Assembly: GCA_964588665.1 (NCBI GenBank)
Contig: CAZPQQ010000045.1
Coordinates: forward strand, 1 to 25,177
DNA from: UBA2160 sp964588665
GTDB taxonomy: Bacteria > Chloroflexota > Dehalococcoidia > Lucifugimonadales > UBA1123
Direction: 5' to 3'
DNA: 25,177 bases
In this document: piece after piece, positions 22,971-25,177 of the stretch
Layout: each line of letters starts with the position of its first letter
Position numbering within the stretch: the stretch's first letter is position 1
The notes under the pieces: model-generated
The model's database searches: none
Told to the model about the DNA's origin: nothing
Seen by the model: only the letters and a program-made list of their open reading frames with translations
Made by a program: the position numbers and the translations under genes

Positions 22971-24260
22971 TCAGACAGTAACCCGGCTGGCATACCTCCC
23001 TAAGGCGCCTGTTGCCAACGGTGGACTCATCGAACGAGCCGCCCCTGCGATTAGCTGTGCCGCAGCGTCAACGCTCAGATGATCCGTGCTTACACATATA
23101 TCATATTGCGTTTGGTCCATCGGGTCAATGCCAAATAATCCCTGGTGGACGGCCACGAATTTTCGCTCTTCCTTTCGGACGATGGCGGATGCAGCCTTCA
23201 GATCGGTTCCGTGGGCTTCCTGAATGTCCAAGACCCGGTGCTCGTACGTTTTGCGCGTGAAGACGTGCAGCGCCTGCCTCGATTTCGGAGCGAACAGATG
23301 GCTGGCGTGGCCGTGGATGACCGCGTCGCGATCTGTGACCGTCGAAGCGATCGCCGCGCGGAGGCCGTTTACGTACTCTTCTCTGGTGAGACACTCGGGC
23401 GGCCCGACGTACTGGTCCATGGAGAATGCCCCTGACCACTCAGCCGACGCGTCGAAAGTTCCGTATCGCTCCAGCGGACCGCTCATGGCGCGGATGAACT
23501 TGGCCCAGATGGACCGGTAGCTGGATTTGAGCGATTCAAGTTCTCCGGCGGACCGTCCCAGTATCCGGCAGAGGGCGCGCGTTATCTCGTCGTCGACGGC
23601 CTCGACCTGGAGGAGTCGTGAGACAGCGTAAGCCACTTGTTCGGAACCGCTGCCAGGCGCCCCGGTGACAGTCACTAAGGGCAGAGGCGGCTTCGCGGCT
23701 GGGGTCAACGTTCGGTTGCGGTAATCCGCGACTCCCAAACCCAAGTATTTGGACCGGATTGGCGAGCCGTCAGGACGCGTGCAATCCTTGCGGCCGCTCC
23801 AAGACACGAACCCGAGTTTCGCGAAAAGCCGCAACGCCGGCGTGTTGCTTTCCGGTATGCTCACCCAGGCGCGCTGAACGGGGTAGTCGGAAAACAGGCG
23901 GTCCAACAATTGCATCGCGGTAGACGCCCCATACCCGTGGCGCCAGAGGTCCTTGCGTCCGATCAACAGCGAGAGCTCGGCATTGCCTTCGCCGTCGAAC
24001 AGCGCCTGGGCCTCGCCTATGTGACCGTGCTCCTCGGTGTGGACGGAGTATATGAGGCGTTGACGGTCGTCGCGGAACAGGCGATCCCAATCCGCGTCGG
24101 ACGCGTTGGTCATTAACGCCGGTTCGTATCCCCTGTGAACCGGGTCGCCACATTCGTAGTGGCCGAACCAACGCTCGGCAACATCCTCGACCGCGAGCCA
24201 TTCTGCGATCCGCTTGACGTCGTCTCTCGAAACCGACTGCAATTGGACATTCGGAAGCAT
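22971..24260 (-). CDS. GNAT acetyltransferase / cytidylate kinase-like fusion protein
   Basis: This 429-residue two-domain protein begins with a GNAT fold (about 1-185). The acetyl-CoA loop is DLWRHGYGAS (104-113), and IPESNTPALRLFAKLGF (136-152) is typical of the last helix and strand. After a Pro-rich linker (about 183-194) comes a cytidylate kinase-like domain: VTVTGAPGSGSEQVA with a P-loop lacking Lys (200-207), VEAVDDEITRAL, and later VIHGHASHL and RKTYEHRVLDIQ. The missing Lys is usual in this kinase-like family. ATG 24260 has a perfect AGGAGG six bases upstream. It follows the cyclic-nucleotide-binding gene by 27 bases, with a promoter upstream and a terminator downstream. Acetyl acceptor and phosphate acceptor are unknown. 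Confidence 0.82.
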   Translation of the reverse strand: MLPNVQLQSVSRDDVKRIAEWLAVEDVAERWFGHYECGDPVHRGYEPALMTNASDADWDRLFRDDRQRLIYSVHTEEHGHIGEAQALFDGEGNAELSLLIGRKDLWRHGYGASTAMQLLDRLFSDYPVQRAWVSIPESNTPALRLFAKLGFVSWSGRKDCTRPDGSPIRSKYLGLGVADYRNRTLTPAAKPPLPLVTVTGAPGSGSEQVAYAVSRLLQVEAVDDEITRALCRILGRSAGELESLKSSYRSIWAKFIRAMSGPLERYGTFDASAEWSGAFSMDQYVGPPECLTREEYVNGLRAAIASTVTDRDAVIHGHASHLFAPKSRQALHVFTRKTYEHRVLDIQEAHGTDLKAASAIVRKEERKFVAVHQGLFGIDPMDQTQYDICVSTDHLSVDAAAQLIAGAARSMSPPLATGALGRYASRVTV

Positions 24261-24287
24261 CGTCTACCTCCTGCTACGGCTAATCGT

Positions 24288-24791
24288 TTACCAGTCCGTG
24301 ATCGTCCGCATTCTGGCCGCCGTGATCTGCCTCTCCTTCACCAACGCCTCAGTCACCTGATGCGCTCGTCGGGACATGACTTGAAATAAGGATTGCATGA
24401 CGACGAAACCGATGAGCGGATTGCTATCGAGCGACCTCCGCAGCAATGACGCGTCGATAGCTATCAGGCGGCAATCGTGCCATGCAGAGGCCGACAGCAC
24501 GTACCGGAACGGCTCCACCATTGCAGACCACCCGACGATCTCTCCGCGTCCGCAAAGCGCGACGGTTGTGCTCCGCGGTTGCCCGGCGTGGGGTGCCCGC
24601 ATCGAAGTTTGGAGGGCGATCAATCCGTCCGTCACGATGTACAGCCACGCCGCGCTGTGCCCTTGCGCGAACAACATGGCGCCCTCGCCGACTCGCGAAT
24701 CCACGCACATATGGGCTATGGACGATAGGTCGCTACTGGAAAGCCCGCTGAACAGCTCGCTCTCTCTAAGTGGAAAGATGCTGTCGATCAC
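24288..24791 (-). CDS. Cyclic nucleotide-binding domain protein, no DNA-binding domain
   Basis: This 167-residue protein is a single CRP-type cNMP-binding domain: an N-terminal helix (LRESELFSGLSSSDL), the jelly-roll with GEGAMLFAQGHSA, and the ligand cassette GEIVGWSAMVEPFRYVLSA, where GE contacts ribose and the Arg the phosphate. A final helix of about 40 residues follows. There is no helix-turn-helix, so it is a sensor or regulatory subunit, not a transcription factor. It starts with GTG 24791; the ribosome site is weak. Its promoter is at 24845-24873. The co-transcribed GNAT-kinase gene suggests that it controls that enzyme. This would parallel mycobacterial Pat, in which a cNMP domain is fused to a GNAT; that comparison is inference. 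Confidence 0.85.
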   Translation of the reverse strand: MIDSIFPLRESELFSGLSSSDLSSIAHMCVDSRVGEGAMLFAQGHSAAWLYIVTDGLIALQTSMRAPHAGQPRSTTVALCGRGEIVGWSAMVEPFRYVLSASAWHDCRLIAIDASLLRRSLDSNPLIGFVVMQSLFQVMSRRAHQVTEALVKERQITAARMRTITDW

Positions 24792-24844
24792 CTGATCCGG
24801 TCACCCCCCGCCTCAGACCAATCCCACCAAAGTCCGATGGGTGA

Positions 24845-24873
24845 AGCATAGGCAGATGACGGGGTAATGTCAA
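24845..24873 (-). promoter_or_regulatory. Sigma-70 promoter of the cNMP/GNAT-kinase operon
   Basis: A perfect minus-strand TTGACA (24868-24873) and TATGCT (24845-24850, 4 of 6) are separated by 17 bases. Transcription would begin near 24838, about 47 nt before the GTG start. Confidence 0.75.
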
Positions 24874-24975
24874 CATTGTTCCGTAGTTCACAACCGTTTT
24901 CGTCGATATTCATGAATCAAGAGACACCAAAACCGCAAGAAACCCACGCACGGGCTCGGTCGTTGCGGAATTCGA

Positions 24976-25004
24976 TTGACAGCGGCGAAGGGCGATGCTA
25001 GCCT
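24976..25004 (+). promoter_or_regulatory. Sigma-70 promoter reading out of the window
   Basis: A perfect TTGACA (24976-24981), a 17-base spacer and TGC-TAGCCT (24996-25004, TGn extension with a weak -10) face right. No start codon with a ribosome site is seen before the window ends, so the leader is at least 165 nt. Confidence 0.55.
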
Positions 25005-25010
25005 CACCCA

Positions 25011-25177
25011 CGTCAGGGATTCCTGAGGGCCCCTAATGGGTTATCTCCGATAAAGCTGCCTGAGCACCGGTCAACGATCGGATTATTTCCTGACCGTCCA
25101 GGGTCCTGACTCGCAAGTTCGCTCAACAATTGCGGGCGGTCGACGACCCTTCGACAGGCTCAGAGCCTGCCCTGAGA
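25011..25177 (+). other. Leader-like region with hairpins, no gene seen
   Basis: This stretch begins with the short palindrome TCAGGGATTCCTGA and ends in repeat DNA. I see no coding frame. It is probably the 5' leader of a gene beyond the window edge. Confidence 0.35.
25150..25162. repeat. Dispersed intergenic repeat core, inverted copy C
   Basis: TTCGACAGGCTCA is the exact reverse complement of the TGAGCCTGTCGAA core of copy A. It continues into an AGGCT-CAG-AGCCT hairpin at the window end, so the copy is probably cut by the window edge. Confidence 0.6.

Noticed and set aside
1..25177. selA, selB, selD or tRNA-Sec that would support the selenoprotein locally
   Set aside because: None was seen in the window. 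This does not refute decoding, since these genes are normally elsewhere in the chromosome.

Overview
This 25.2-kb window is GC-rich, gene-dense bacterial chromosome with no rRNA, tRNA, insertion sequence or phage gene visible. The gene mix is a xanthine-dehydrogenase-type molybdopterin large subunit, two acetamidase/formamidase paralogues, several short-chain dehydrogenases, DHA2-type efflux pumps, an LmbE-like deacetylase, a TGS-domain GTPase and a FrnE-like thiol oxidoreductase. It resembles a Chloroflexota genome of the Dehalococcoidia/SAR202 kind. That placement is inferred from gene content only. Promoters that can be read are sigma-70-like (TTGACA-type -35 elements, many extended -10 boxes), and several genes start with GTG or TTG behind good Shine-Dalgarno sites.

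Layout. 197-679 (+): small membrane protein with a PH-like N-terminus. 748-4169 (-): probable operon of an EthD-like small protein followed by two tandem 14-TM efflux paralogues. 4221-4954: divergent regulatory region with a possible small RNA or attenuator on the minus strand and a sigma-70 promoter with a long structured leader on the plus strand. 4955-5650 (+): LmbE/PIG-L deacetylase. 5750-7589 (-): formamidase-like gene then coaE. 7919-9594 (-): NAD-dependent epimerase and an SDR, on separate promoters. 10116-11513 (+): RpoD-type sigma factor whose promoter carries a perfect inverted repeat. 11776-15910 (+): acetamidase-like protein, alpha/beta hydrolase (4-base overlap), sugar-phosphate isomerase-like protein and an MFS transporter. 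16185-17118: a frameshifted plus-strand gene collides tail-to-tail with an SRPBCC/AHSA1 gene that lacks its normal end. 17452-18096 (-): a DsbA/FrnE-like gene. 18290-19078 (-): SDR. 19356-21629 (+): molybdopterin hydroxylase large subunit. 21796-22803 (+): TGS GTPase. 22971-24791 (-): a two-gene unit of a cyclic-nucleotide-binding protein and a GNAT/cytidylate-kinase-like fusion, with its own promoter and terminator.

The most striking observation is the DsbA/FrnE-like gene. Its frame runs from an ATG with a strong ribosome site to the normal C-terminus and is interrupted only by one TGA, at 18028-18030. That TGA sits exactly where the first cysteine of the CPWC active site belongs, giving U-P-W-C. 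A hairpin of the size and spacing expected of a bacterial SECIS element follows it. I read this as a selenoprotein that ordinary gene callers would truncate.

Other points of interest are the complete cNMP-sensor plus GNAT-kinase transcription unit, a glutamine in place of the catalytic glutamate in the molybdopterin enzyme, an operator-like palindrome over the sigma-factor promoter, and the probable deletion junction at 16.73 kb. There is also a family of short intergenic repeats (near 7.7, 11.6, 18.2 and 25.15 kb), two blocks of which have expanded in tandem.
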